A DNA stretch of 49,551 bases. Source: an uncultured Dehalococcoidia bacterium. GTDB taxonomy: Bacteria > Chloroflexota > Dehalococcoidia > Lucifugimonadales > Lucifugimonadaceae. The position numbers and the translations under genes were made by a program. The stretch spans positions 1 to 49,551 of the forward strand of contig CAJWWK010000010.1 of NCBI GenBank assembly GCA_913048295.1, written 5' to 3'. The first letter of the stretch is position 1; each line of letters begins with the position of its first letter. Of the stretch, positions 8,302 to 15,879 are shown piece after piece. The notes under the pieces are model-generated. The model made no database searches and was not told the DNA's origin. It saw nothing but the letters and a program-made list of their open reading frames with translations.

Positions 8302-9638
8302 CTGTAGCCTGCCCGCTTCAGCACGTTTTTTACCGCGGTTACGAACGCATGGATGTCGTCTTCCGTGTGCACGGTCGAGACACTCCCCCCACACCGGCTT
8401 GAGATCAGGAAGCCCTCGTTCTGCAGGCCGATGAACATCGTATTCAACATGTCCATATCGTTCGTCCTGTAGGTCCGGTAATCGATAACTTCCTCCGCCG
8501 TGAACTGCAGTGCGAACAGTGAAGCGATTCCGGTCACGCCCATCGGGACTTCAAGTTCCGCAAACAGCGCCCTGAGTTCTTGCCGCAGCAGGCCGCCCAA
8601 TCGTTCGAGGTACTCGTACCTGTCAGGGGTCAGCGCCTCGAGCGTGGCAATCCCCGCGGCGGCGGTCATGGGGTTGCCGTTGAATGTGCCGGCGTGCTGA
8701 ACTGTGGCACCTCCGTTTGAAGGGTCCCACATCGACATGATGTCTTCCCGGCCCCCGAACGCCCCTACGGGCATCCCACCACCGACGACCTTTCCGAAAC
8801 AGGTCAGGTCGGGCGTTATTCCGTAGTAATCCTGGGCACCGCCATAAGCGATGCGGAAAGCGATCACCTCGTCGAATATCAGCACGATTCCCAGTTCATC
8901 GGTCAGCCGCCTTAACCCTTCAAGAAATTCGGGCTTGCCCGGTATCATCCCGCACTGGCCATTCACCGGCTCGACAATTACCGCGGCCAGTTCGTCGGCG
9001 TGCTCGCGGATGATTTTTTCAGCTGCAACGATGTTGTTGTACGGGATGATGAAAATATCATCGACGGCCGTATCGGAGATGCCGGGGAACGCTGCCACCG
9101 CCTGTGGCGATTCAGCGTCTCCCGCCTGATCGAGTGGCGGGATCACACTGATCTGGATGGCATCGTGGTTGCCGTGGTAAGCACCCTCGCACTTCACAAG
9201 TTTTCGTTTACCCGTAAATGCCCTGGCTGCCCTGATGGCGTTGATGGTGGCCTCGGTTCCCGTGTTTACGAACCTGACCTTGTCGAGGGACGGCACTCGA
9301 TCGCACATCAACTTGGCCCAACGGACGACCGGGGGGCTGGGTGCCGAATACGAGAGACCGTGTTCAATCTGTTCTTTCAGTGCAGATGTGACCTCTGGCG
9401 GGCGGTGTCCCAGGATCAACGTCGTCATGTTGCTGATGAAGTCGAGCCGTTTGTTCCCGTCGGCATCAGTTATGACACTGCTGTTGCCGTCGGTGATATA
9501 CAGCGGGAACGGGTCCCAGAATATCGAACCGCGGGTATCGCCGCCGGGCATGAATTCAGTTGCCCGCTCGTGCAGTTCAGCCGATTTCGGATTGGCTGCG
9601 GTGTAGGTGGCTATTTCTCGTTCGAGCGGTGTCGTCAT
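8298..9638 (-). CDS. Class III aminotransferase, glutamate-1-semialdehyde aminomutase-like
   Basis: A 446-residue PLP enzyme. The PLP-binding lysine is K283 in FGKVVGGGMPVGAFGG, with the cofactor-contacting Asp at 256 (IFDEV), and FVNTGTEA (123-130) matches the GSA aminomutase group. HemL makes 5-aminolevulinate from glutamate-1-semialdehyde, but many paralogues of this fold act on other amino acids. The gene lies far from other haem genes and diverges in several loops, so I do not give it the hemL symbol. It is the last gene of a minus-strand run after recF and the sirtuin, 55 bases behind the latter. Confidence 0.85.
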   Translation of the reverse strand: MTTPLEREIATYTAANPKSAELHERATEFMPGGDTRGSIFWDPFPLYITDGNSSVITDADGNKRLDFISNMTTLILGHRPPEVTSALKEQIEHGLSYSAPSPPVVRWAKLMCDRVPSLDKVRFVNTGTEATINAIRAARAFTGKRKLVKCEGAYHGNHDAIQISVIPPLDQAGDAESPQAVAAFPGISDTAVDDIFIIPYNNIVAAEKIIREHADELAAVIVEPVNGQCGMIPGKPEFLEGLRRLTDELGIVLIFDEVIAFRIAYGGAQDYYGITPDLTCFGKVVGGGMPVGAFGGREDIMSMWDPSNGGATVQHAGTFNGNPMTAAAGIATLEALTPDRYEYLERLGGLLRQELRALFAELEVPMGVTGIASLFALQFTAEEVIDYRTYRTNDMDMLNTMFIGLQNEGFLISSRCGGSVSTVHTEDDIHAFVTAVKNVLKRAGYS

Positions 9639-9693
9639 TTCAGTGTTGTGCCATCTTTTGCTCTACTCACGAACGGTGCCGGGCTGCTGGCCG

Positions 9694-10512
9694 CTAACTC
9701 AGAGCGTTCAGCAATGCAGGAAGTGCCTGACCTGCAGTGGCGCGCAAAGATACCTCACTTAGCGGGGTCAATTTCGTCTCCGTGGGGTTGATTTCGACGA
9801 TCTTTGCCCCCGCGGCCTCCGCTATCCACAGTAGTCCGCTGGCCGGCCTGACTGTCGCCGATGTCCCGATCGCCAGCACGCAGTCGGCGCTGTCGATTTC
9901 CGCCCTCGCTGCCGCCATCACATCGTCGGGTATCGGCTCGCCGAACATCACCGTATCGAACTTGACGAGACCTCCGCATACGTCACACGGGTCGGGAGCG
10001 AAGAGCGGCACTATCTCGCCCAGCGATTCGCGGTTGCCGCATTCCACACATCGCAGTTTTTGCCGGTTGCCGTGAATTTCGACCAGGTTTACAAGACCCG
10101 CTTTTTCGTCGAGCCCATCGATGTTCTGAGTAATCACCGAATCCAACACCCCGATCCGCTCCATGTCCACCAGGGCGAAGTGACCGGCATGGGGTTTGGC
10201 GTTTGCCAGGGCTTCGCGTAGTTCCATTACGTGGGAGTCGATCTTTCCGTTTGTCCTGCGGTTCCACCAGCCGACAGGGTCTTTGCGGAACTGGGCATAA
10301 CCGTCCATCGGTGGAGTTCCGTGGCGCGTCCACAGGCCGTCAGCACCTCTGAAGGGCGGGATACCGCTTTCGACCGATATTCCCGCACCGGTCATCGCGA
10401 CGGTGTAACTGGCCTTACGGATGATGCCTACAATGTCGTCGATTTGATCCAGCTGATCGGGATTGAGGACTGGCGATCCCCGAGTTTTAACTGGAGGCAC
10501 TGGCAATGGCAT
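9694..10512 (-). CDS. NAD-dependent protein deacylase, Sir2 family
   Basis: A 272-residue sirtuin. It has GAGIS (42-46) and PFRG for NAD binding, TQNID (128-132) and the catalytic His in EIHG (H147). A zinc ribbon with Cys at 155, 158, 176 and 179 follows, then GTSATVRPA and EINP near the end. It removes acyl groups from protein lysines using NAD+, yielding nicotinamide and O-acyl-ADP-ribose. The first about 20 residues are extra and Pro-rich; a later GTG could also start it. The ATG lies inside the last codons of recF (26-base overlap), so the two are surely cotranscribed. Acyl preference cannot be told. Confidence 0.92.
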   Translation of the reverse strand: MPLPVPPVKTRGSPVLNPDQLDQIDDIVGIIRKASYTVAMTGAGISVESGIPPFRGADGLWTRHGTPPMDGYAQFRKDPVGWWNRRTNGKIDSHVMELREALANAKPHAGHFALVDMERIGVLDSVITQNIDGLDEKAGLVNLVEIHGNRQKLRCVECGNRESLGEIVPLFAPDPCDVCGGLVKFDTVMFGEPIPDDVMAAARAEIDSADCVLAIGTSATVRPASGLLWIAEAAGAKIVEINPTETKLTPLSEVSLRATAGQALPALLNALS

Positions 10513-11815
10513 CCTGTGTCACCCGTCCGTTCATGACGGTATAAATATCGGCTTTGTCAAGAAATTCCGAAGGCACGATTCCTGGCTCGGTAGCGGTCAG
10601 CAGAACCTGCTCGTGCTCACTTGCGGCCGCAAGGACGCGCTCCCGTCGCGCAGGGTCCAGTTCCGAGAGAACATCGTCGAGAGCCAGCACCGGTGTGCGA
10701 CCGGTTGAGCGGGTGACGAAGATGGCTTCGGCAAGTTTCAGCGAGAGCGCAATTGTGCGCGACTGGCCCCTGGATGCGAACTGCCCTGCCAGGGTGTCGT
10801 TCAAGTAAATCATGAGGTCGTCCCGGTGCGGCCCGACAACGGTCGCGCCCTGTGCAACTTCCCTTCGCCGCACCGCCGGAAGGGCCTTCGCAATCTCCTG
10901 CTCAATCGTTTCGGAGTTCATCGAACCGACATCGGGTGATTCTTCCGATCTGGTACCAGGCGATGCTGTGATTCTTGGCCGGTATTCAAGTTGCAGTCTA
11001 CCGCCGTCCGAAAGATCGGCGTGCGCCGGTACGGCATGTTCGTTAAGGCCGTCGACCGCCCTTCTTCGAGAATCGGTGACTCTTGATCCTTCATATGCCA
11101 GCCTTTCGTCCCAGAACGTCAGCTCTTTGTCTCCTGCAACGCCCTCGCGGATTCTCCTCAGCAGCTGGTTCCGCTGACTGACTACCTGCCCGTAGCGTTG
11201 GAGCGACTTCAGGTAGGCGGGGTCCGATTGTGCAATCAGGATGTCGAGGTACCTGCGGCGCCTTCCTGGCGAGCCATGGATAATCTCGAGGTCGTCGGCC
11301 TCGAAAAACACCACATTCAGGCTGCCAACGAAGTCGGTCGCCGAGCGCTTGATCCCGTTTACGCGGAGACCTTTTCGAAATCCTGCCGATGCAGATGCTG
11401 CTGCTGTTACATCGACGTCGATCTGGGCCTGGATGGTCGTATCGCCGTCACGACCCACCCCGAGCACCTGCATGTGACCGCCAGATTCCGCCAACGACCA
11501 GTTGACCAGTTCACGATCGTTGGAGGCGCGGGAGGATTTGGCGATCGCAAGCATGTAGGCGGCTTCGAGCAGGTTGCTCTTACCCTCGCCGTTGTTGCCC
11601 TGGAAAAGGGTCAGACCGGGGCGCAGCTCCAGATCGGTGTTCGTGTGATTTCGAAAACCGGTAAGCGAAAGCCGAGATAGGTGAATCGAAATGCCTCTGA
11701 GTTTTTGCCGTTGAAACGACCGCTGGTAATAGTGGGCGCGGTCCAGGTTAGATGCCTGGCCAGACCGGGTCCGGTCCTGCCCGAATTCTAGCATCGCGCA
11801 GTTCATGGTCCACAA
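10487..11815 (-). CDS. recF: DNA replication and repair protein RecF
   Basis: A 442-residue SMC-like ATPase that, with RecO and RecR, loads RecA at gaps. It has Walker A GNNGEGKS (73-80), the ABC-type region and the Walker B-like LALDDVLSELDP near the C-terminus. Standard RecF proteins are about 360-390 residues and begin just before the strand that here is HLSRLSLTGFRN at residue 45. The first about 42 residues are an extra, basic, low-complexity lead, and there is no ATG, GTG or TTG between residue 8 and the conserved core. Either this is a real extension or translation starts at a rare codon. recF is not next to dnaA/dnaN here but heads a sirtuin and aminotransferase run. Confidence 0.92.
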   Translation of the reverse strand: MWTMNCAMLEFGQDRTRSGQASNLDRAHYYQRSFQRQKLRGISIHLSRLSLTGFRNHTNTDLELRPGLTLFQGNNGEGKSNLLEAAYMLAIAKSSRASNDRELVNWSLAESGGHMQVLGVGRDGDTTIQAQIDVDVTAAASASAGFRKGLRVNGIKRSATDFVGSLNVVFFEADDLEIIHGSPGRRRRYLDILIAQSDPAYLKSLQRYGQVVSQRNQLLRRIREGVAGDKELTFWDERLAYEGSRVTDSRRRAVDGLNEHAVPAHADLSDGGRLQLEYRPRITASPGTRSEESPDVGSMNSETIEQEIAKALPAVRRREVAQGATVVGPHRDDLMIYLNDTLAGQFASRGQSRTIALSLKLAEAIFVTRSTGRTPVLALDDVLSELDPARRERVLAAASEHEQVLLTATEPGIVPSEFLDKADIYTVMNGRVTQDAIASASS

Positions 11816-11989
11816 ATTTCCTGGTCGGCAATTATCTGCGGGTCCGAGGGACGTTACCCCAACTTGAATCCTTCGGGACTAGTCTGAAGCGCCTGAACCC
11901 CTTTCATCTGCATCTAACGTATTACTGAGCACAGGTGTTGTGCTCTCCGGGGAATCATTTGGCACAACAGCGCGGAGCGTGAGGTACCG

Positions 11990-12819
11990 ATGCACAGGGT
12001 GGTTGGGTTCGAGCTTATCTTCCTATTGCTTGGCTACCTGGCGTGGCTGGCAATCGGCGGTTCGACATTTTCACAGGGAGAGACAGTGGTGATTAACCGG
12101 GCAAACGGAGCCGACTCTTCAGTACCGACGCCAATGGAGCTGAACATTGTGACGCTGCTCGGGTTCGATGGGATCCAGTCGATCGAAGGCCCACGGTTCG
12201 TGGCCGCAGAGGTTGCGGACGAGACTTATGACCCGGACTGAACTCATACTCGGCGTGGAGATCGAAGGCGATGCCCGGGCCTACTCGGTACCGCTGCTCA
12301 GTCGCGACGAAATAGTCAACGATGTCGTGGGGGGAAACCGATCGTGGTTACATGGTGACCGCTCTGCTTTACTGGAATCGGGTATTCCAGAGAGATCGGC
12401 GGCAGGGGTTATCGGCGAGTCGAACCGAGACGATCGGCTGGCAACGAAGCAGTTGGTCCTTGGACTGGGTTTCGACGGCGATCCGCTGGCGTTCCCGCAC
12501 TCTCAACTGCGTGCCCAGCAGTTGTGAACCTCGTGCAGCCGGGCGGTGCGGCTGTAATTTACTTCGACCCGGCTACCGATACCGGTTTGGCGTTCAGTTC
12601 AGTCGTTGGGGAGCGGGAGTTGAGTTTCCAGCTAGTAGATAAGGACGGCAAAGAATGGCTGCAGGACGACCAGACGGGCACTCTGTAGGTGCCGTTTACA
12701 GGCCAGGCATTGAGTGGCGAGCTTGCTGGCTCGACTCTTGAACGGTTGCACGCGGTCAATGTGTTCTGGTTCGCATGGAGCGATTTTACCCTTCGAACGA
12801 GATCTGGGGGTTTGGCTGA
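11990..12819 (+). pseudogene. DUF3179 domain (seleno)protein, decayed
   Basis: Pieces of a DUF3179 protein can be followed through shifting frames. An N-terminal membrane segment and the GFDGI/PRFV region come first (11990-12238). ELILGVEIEGDARAYSVPLL then VNDVVGG follows (12240-12334, frame moved by one extra T). KPIVVTW-TGA-PLCFTG comes next (12335-12376, one base lost in a G run). Then AAGVIGESNRDDRLATKQLV (frame changed after an apparent deletion), VVNLV...YFDPATDTGLAF (12521 on), TGTL-TAG-VPFTGQAL (Trp to amber at 12686) and NVFWFAWSDF are read. The last frame is restored only if a lost T near 12785 is added, ending WGFG at 12819. At least five lesions and an internal loss of roughly 100 residues make it non-functional. 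The UGA at 12356-12358 sits where family members have Cys or selenocysteine. Confidence 0.8.
12356..12390 (+). promoter_or_regulatory. Selenocysteine UGA with bacterial SECIS-like hairpin (in DUF3179 pseudogene)
   Basis: The TGA at 12356-12358 is flanked by TW before and PLC after. A perfect 7-bp hairpin CTGGAAT-CGGGT-ATTCCAG occupies 12372-12390. Its loop starts 20 bases after the UGA, and one of the first two loop bases is G. Known bacterial SECIS elements have a loop 16-37 bases from the UGA, a loop of 3-14 bases and a G among its first two positions, so this one fits. Confidence 0.65.
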
Positions 12820-12872
12820 TTTCTGGAGCGCCAGTTGCGTTAGCGCTATTCCGCTCGGCATCGCTAAAATGT

Positions 12873-12890
12873 GAAGTCGTGAGCGACTTC
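12873..12890 (+). terminator. Perfect hairpin between DUF3179 remnant and apt
   Basis: GAAGTCG-TGAG-CGACTTC is a perfect 7-bp stem with a 4-base loop. Weaker outer arms CGCTA (12862-12866) and TAGCG (12891-12895) flank it. A partly T-rich stretch (GTTATTTCT) follows. It could end the former DUF3179 transcript or act in the apt leader, since it ends 24 bases before the apt start. Confidence 0.4.
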
Positions 12891-12914
12891 TAGCGTTATT
12901 TCTGGCGGTGCGAT

Positions 12915-13430
12915 CTGGATATCAAGTCACTGATTCGCGACGTACCCGGCTACCCGGCCGAGGGCGTTATATATCGCGACCTGACACCCGTGTGGGCGAA
13001 TCCTGAAGCCATGCGGTACATCACCGATACGGTCGCCGACCATCTGGGATCATTGAACACGCAGGCCATCGCGGCAATCGACGCCCGGGGATTTATTTTC
13101 GGAGCTCCGGTTGCCGGGCGCCTCGATATTCCCTTCATCCCGATCCGAAAAGCCGGGAAACTCCCGCCCCCGGTTGTGGGTACCGATTACGATCTTGAGT
13201 ACGGGACGGGACGGCTTGAAGTAAGGACAGGTGCTGTCGAGGGAGGGCAGCGGGTGGTGGTGATCGACGACCTGCTGGCGACCGGCGGATCGGCCGGAGC
13301 GGGGGTGAAGTTGATCACTTCACTGGGTGCGAATGTTATTTCAGTCACCGTTCTGGTAGAACTGGAATTCCTGAACGGACGAGCCGCTCTACCAGCCGAT
13401 CTAGATGTGTTCAGCATGGTGCAGTACTAG
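12915..13430 (+). CDS. apt: Adenine phosphoribosyltransferase
   Basis: A 171-residue PRTase that makes AMP from adenine and PRPP in purine salvage. The PRPP-binding loop is VVIDDLLATGGSAGAG, and the N-terminal DIKSLIRDVPGYP block matches the family's conserved start. That block lies upstream of the first ATG/GTG/TTG-initiated frame (13011 or 12990). Just before it, in frame, are only a TAG and the codons CGT TAT TTC TGG CGG TGC GAT. The only reasonable initiator is therefore CTG at 12915, with a GG-rich sequence 6-12 bases upstream. A start at 12990 would cut off conserved residues. The HAD gene starts two bases after the stop. Confidence 0.85.
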   Translation: MDIKSLIRDVPGYPAEGVIYRDLTPVWANPEAMRYITDTVADHLGSLNTQAIAAIDARGFIFGAPVAGRLDIPFIPIRKAGKLPPPVVGTDYDLEYGTGRLEVRTGAVEGGQRVVVIDDLLATGGSAGAGVKLITSLGANVISVTVLVELEFLNGRAALPADLDVFSMVQY

Positions 13431-13432
13431 CC

Positions 13433-14215
13433 GTGGCGGTGAGTTCAACCAACCCCGCCGCCGTCACATTCGATCTGTGGCAGACCCTTGTTTTCGAGTC
13501 TGACGGCTCTGCCAGGTCGGGCATACGCCGGAAGATCAGGGCGGATTATGGAGAAGCGGCGCTCTCACAACTTGGCGAGTCGGTAAGCAGAGAGACAATA
13601 GACGGCGCACTGCGCGATCTGTCCGAAGAGATCACGGTGGGGCACGATGAGGGATTCGATCGGACGTACGACGAATGGGTGGCGCATCTGATCGACCGAA
13701 TAGATCCGGACCTGGCCAGGCGAATCGGCCAGGCCGGGCTGGACACGTTTGGCGCGGTGATCGATCAGTCGTTCATAGAGTCGCCGCCCCAACTCGTCGA
13801 TGGCGCTGCGGACGTGCTGGCTTCTTTGTCCAGTTCAGGGCTGAAGATCGGGTTGATTTCCAACACCGGGTTGACCAGTCCGGCAACCTACGAAAAATGG
13901 TTTTCCACGATAAACGTGTTGAGCAGTTTCGACTACATTGCGTTCTCAAACGGACTCGCAGTGGCGAAACCTTCGAGGAAGATATTCAATGCGACGCTGA
14001 GCCAACTCGGAGTGGAACCAGCAAGGGCGCTGCACATCGGCGACAACATGCACACCGACGTGGCCGGAGCAGCGGCAGCCGGGATGTCGACCGTGTGGGT
14101 GAGGGGCGGGATCGATTCGCCAGTAAACACTTCATATGACCCCGACTACACAATCGATTCAATGGTCGAACTGTTACCGGCAGTCGACCGGTGGCTCGCA
14201 ACGCTGGACGGTTAG
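13433..14215 (+). CDS. HAD superfamily hydrolase
   Basis: A 260-residue haloacid-dehalogenase-type phosphatase. Motif I is TFDLWQTL (11-18, nucleophile Asp), motif II LISNTG, motif III Lys in VAKPSRKIF and motif IV HIGDNMHTDVAGA. The helical cap between motifs I and II fits subclass I. Small phosphorylated metabolites are the usual substrates and the specific one is unknown. It starts with GTG two bases after apt, so it is in the same transcript. A nucleotide substrate is possible from that context but is not shown by the sequence. Confidence 0.88.
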   Translation: MAVSSTNPAAVTFDLWQTLVFESDGSARSGIRRKIRADYGEAALSQLGESVSRETIDGALRDLSEEITVGHDEGFDRTYDEWVAHLIDRIDPDLARRIGQAGLDTFGAVIDQSFIESPPQLVDGAADVLASLSSSGLKIGLISNTGLTSPATYEKWFSTINVLSSFDYIAFSNGLAVAKPSRKIFNATLSQLGVEPARALHIGDNMHTDVAGAAAAGMSTVWVRGGIDSPVNTSYDPDYTIDSMVELLPAVDRWLATLDG

Positions 14216-14224
14216 CCAGGGCGT

Positions 14225-14974
14225 TCAGCGGCGCAATGTGCGATACCGGACCACCCGGGCGACCCCGAATAGCAGGGCGAAGTCGATGACTGTCAGCAGC
14301 CCGATAAACAGCGTCGCCTCAACAAAGAAGCGCTGCGGAAACATGATGATCAGGAAATCGGAAGAGGGATCGAGCAGCCAGAGGTCGTTCGCAAAGCTCA
14401 GGAAATGAAACTGGGTAAACAGCCAGCCGAAGTCGATTGCAGCCGTCAACCCAAACACCACGAGAAAAACGCCCGTTCCGATGGCCGACCAGCGCAGCGA
14501 TCTGAGCAGCAGCGGCGCGGTGTTGCGCCCGATGGTGAATGCACTTGCCAGGACCAAGACCAGTAGAGCGAATCCCAACCATCTCGTTATTGAAAAGACG
14601 CTCTGCATCAGCGCCTTTACGTCGACCATGTGAAGGATCTCGCGCTCCTTGTACAGGGAGATGCTGGACCCGCCAACATTCACCTGGAGATCGAGAAACT
14701 CGGCGTCGTTCCCGAAATACTCCTTGATCTGGTCGGCCCCATGGTTCAGTTGTTCAACCGGAAGTCCCGTACGGTTGGCGATGTCATTCCGCCACCATCC
14801 ATAGTCATACAGCCATTCACTGTTCGTAACGTAGCTCACGTTGAAAAGGATCAGGAACACGGGCAGGAGCAGCGCAAAGATGGCGGCTCCGGCAATGGTG
14901 GCCCTTTTTCGGTTCAGGCTTTCATGTGTTGTTTTGAGACCTTCCTGGGGCATGGCAGTTAGCATACGTGCCAC
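14225..14974 (-). CDS. TIGR01906/DUF1461 family integral membrane protein
   Basis: A 249-residue membrane protein with hydrophobic segments near 29-48, 128-150, 160-182 and 215-240. A large loop between the first two has the family's recognisable pattern LYDYGWW, then REILHMVDVK. Later FLSFANDLWLLDP and LIIMFPQRFFVEA follow. No enzymatic function is known for the family. It is convergent with the HAD gene (9 bases apart) and divergent from mazG, so it is a single-gene unit. Family assignment is by recalled motif pattern. Confidence 0.8.
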   Translation of the reverse strand: MARMLTAMPQEGLKTTHESLNRKRATIAGAAIFALLLPVFLILFNVSYVTNSEWLYDYGWWRNDIANRTGLPVEQLNHGADQIKEYFGNDAEFLDLQVNVGGSSISLYKEREILHMVDVKALMQSVFSITRWLGFALLVLVLASAFTIGRNTAPLLLRSLRWSAIGTGVFLVVFGLTAAIDFGWLFTQFHFLSFANDLWLLDPSSDFLIIMFPQRFFVEATLFIGLLTVIDFALLFGVARVVRYRTLRR

Positions 14975-15020
14975 TTTGTTTTTTCGTTTCGGATTGCGCC
15001 CGGATTAATCGGAGGATCGG

Positions 15021-15791
15021 TTGAGTTCACACAGCGAGCAGGCCACGGCGGCAGGTGCGGCCTTTGCCGAGCTGGTAGCGATAGTTGAGTTGCTTAGAGA
15101 CCCCGGGGGATGCCCGTGGGATGCCGAGCAGACCCACACTTCTCTCAGGCCGAACATGCTTGAAGAGACGTACGAAGCGCTTGAGGCGATCGATTCAGGC
15201 GACCCACGGAGTCTCGAGGACGAACTCGGAGATATCGTTACCCAAATCGTGTTTCACGCCGATATCGCCCGCCGCGACGATAATTTCGATGCGGCTTCTA
15301 TCTGCAATTCCGTGCGGGAAAAGCTGGTAAGACGACACCCGCATGTTTTCGGGGGCGACGAGGCGCTTGACAACTCTGATGAAGTGGTCGACCGCTGGGA
15401 GGCGCTGAAACGTGCTGAGTCGGGCGGTAACCGTTCGATAGTAGGGTCGCTGCCGATCGCGATGCCCGCGCTGGCATACGCGTCGTCTGTTCAGCGCCGG
15501 GTGATGCGCGCCGGGTTGCCCTGGCCCGAAAAGCACGCCATGCCACTCGCGTTCGGCAAGGTCGATGGCGAATCTCAGGAAGACGGCGAGGAACGGGCGG
15601 GCGAGTACCTGATGGGGGTCGCACGGCAGGTGCATGCGGCTGGGATCGACCCTGAAACCGCTTTGCGCAAGGCTGCGATCAACCTGCGCGACCACGTATT
15701 GCGGGCCGAGGAATTGGCCAAGGGTGTTCCGCTTGCCGACATGGACAGCAGGGAGCGCGACCGCACCTGGGACGCCGCCGAACACAGCTAG
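15021..15791 (+). CDS. mazG: Nucleoside triphosphate pyrophosphohydrolase MazG
   Basis: A 256-residue all-alpha NTP pyrophosphatase that cleaves NTPs and dNTPs to monophosphate and pyrophosphate, cleaning the pool. GGCPWDAEQTH (29-39) and the metal-binding LEETYEALEAI and DELGDI (near 51-73) belong to the first MazG domain. A second, weaker domain with LEEERAGE-like residues lies in the C-terminal half, giving the two-domain E. coli-type length. It starts at TTG with GGAGG 6 bases upstream, a good ribosome site. It runs convergent to selD. Confidence 0.92.
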   Translation: MSSHSEQATAAGAAFAELVAIVELLRDPGGCPWDAEQTHTSLRPNMLEETYEALEAIDSGDPRSLEDELGDIVTQIVFHADIARRDDNFDAASICNSVREKLVRRHPHVFGGDEALDNSDEVVDRWEALKRAESGGNRSIVGSLPIAMPALAYASSVQRRVMRAGLPWPEKHAMPLAFGKVDGESQEDGEERAGEYLMGVARQVHAAGIDPETALRKAAINLRDHVLRAEELAKGVPLADMDSRERDRTWDAAEHS

Positions 15792-15827
15792 GCGGCGTTT
15801 GTTTCAGGGCCAGACGGGTTTGCGACT

Positions 15828-15879
15828 GGGGACGGGACCACAATTGCGACTCTCACAAAACGGTGTGGGAAACGTCCCC
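15828..15879. repeat. Inverted repeat GGGGACG ... CGTCCCC between mazG and selD
   Basis: Arms GGGGACG (15828-15834) and CGTCCCC (15873-15879) enclose an imperfect hairpin with further partial pairing next to the arms. It fills the gap between the convergent mazG and selD and its right arm touches the selD stop codon. A GGGGACG-type arm recalls REP elements mobilised by RAYT transposases, but no such transposase is in the window. It may serve as a two-way terminator. Confidence 0.45.
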
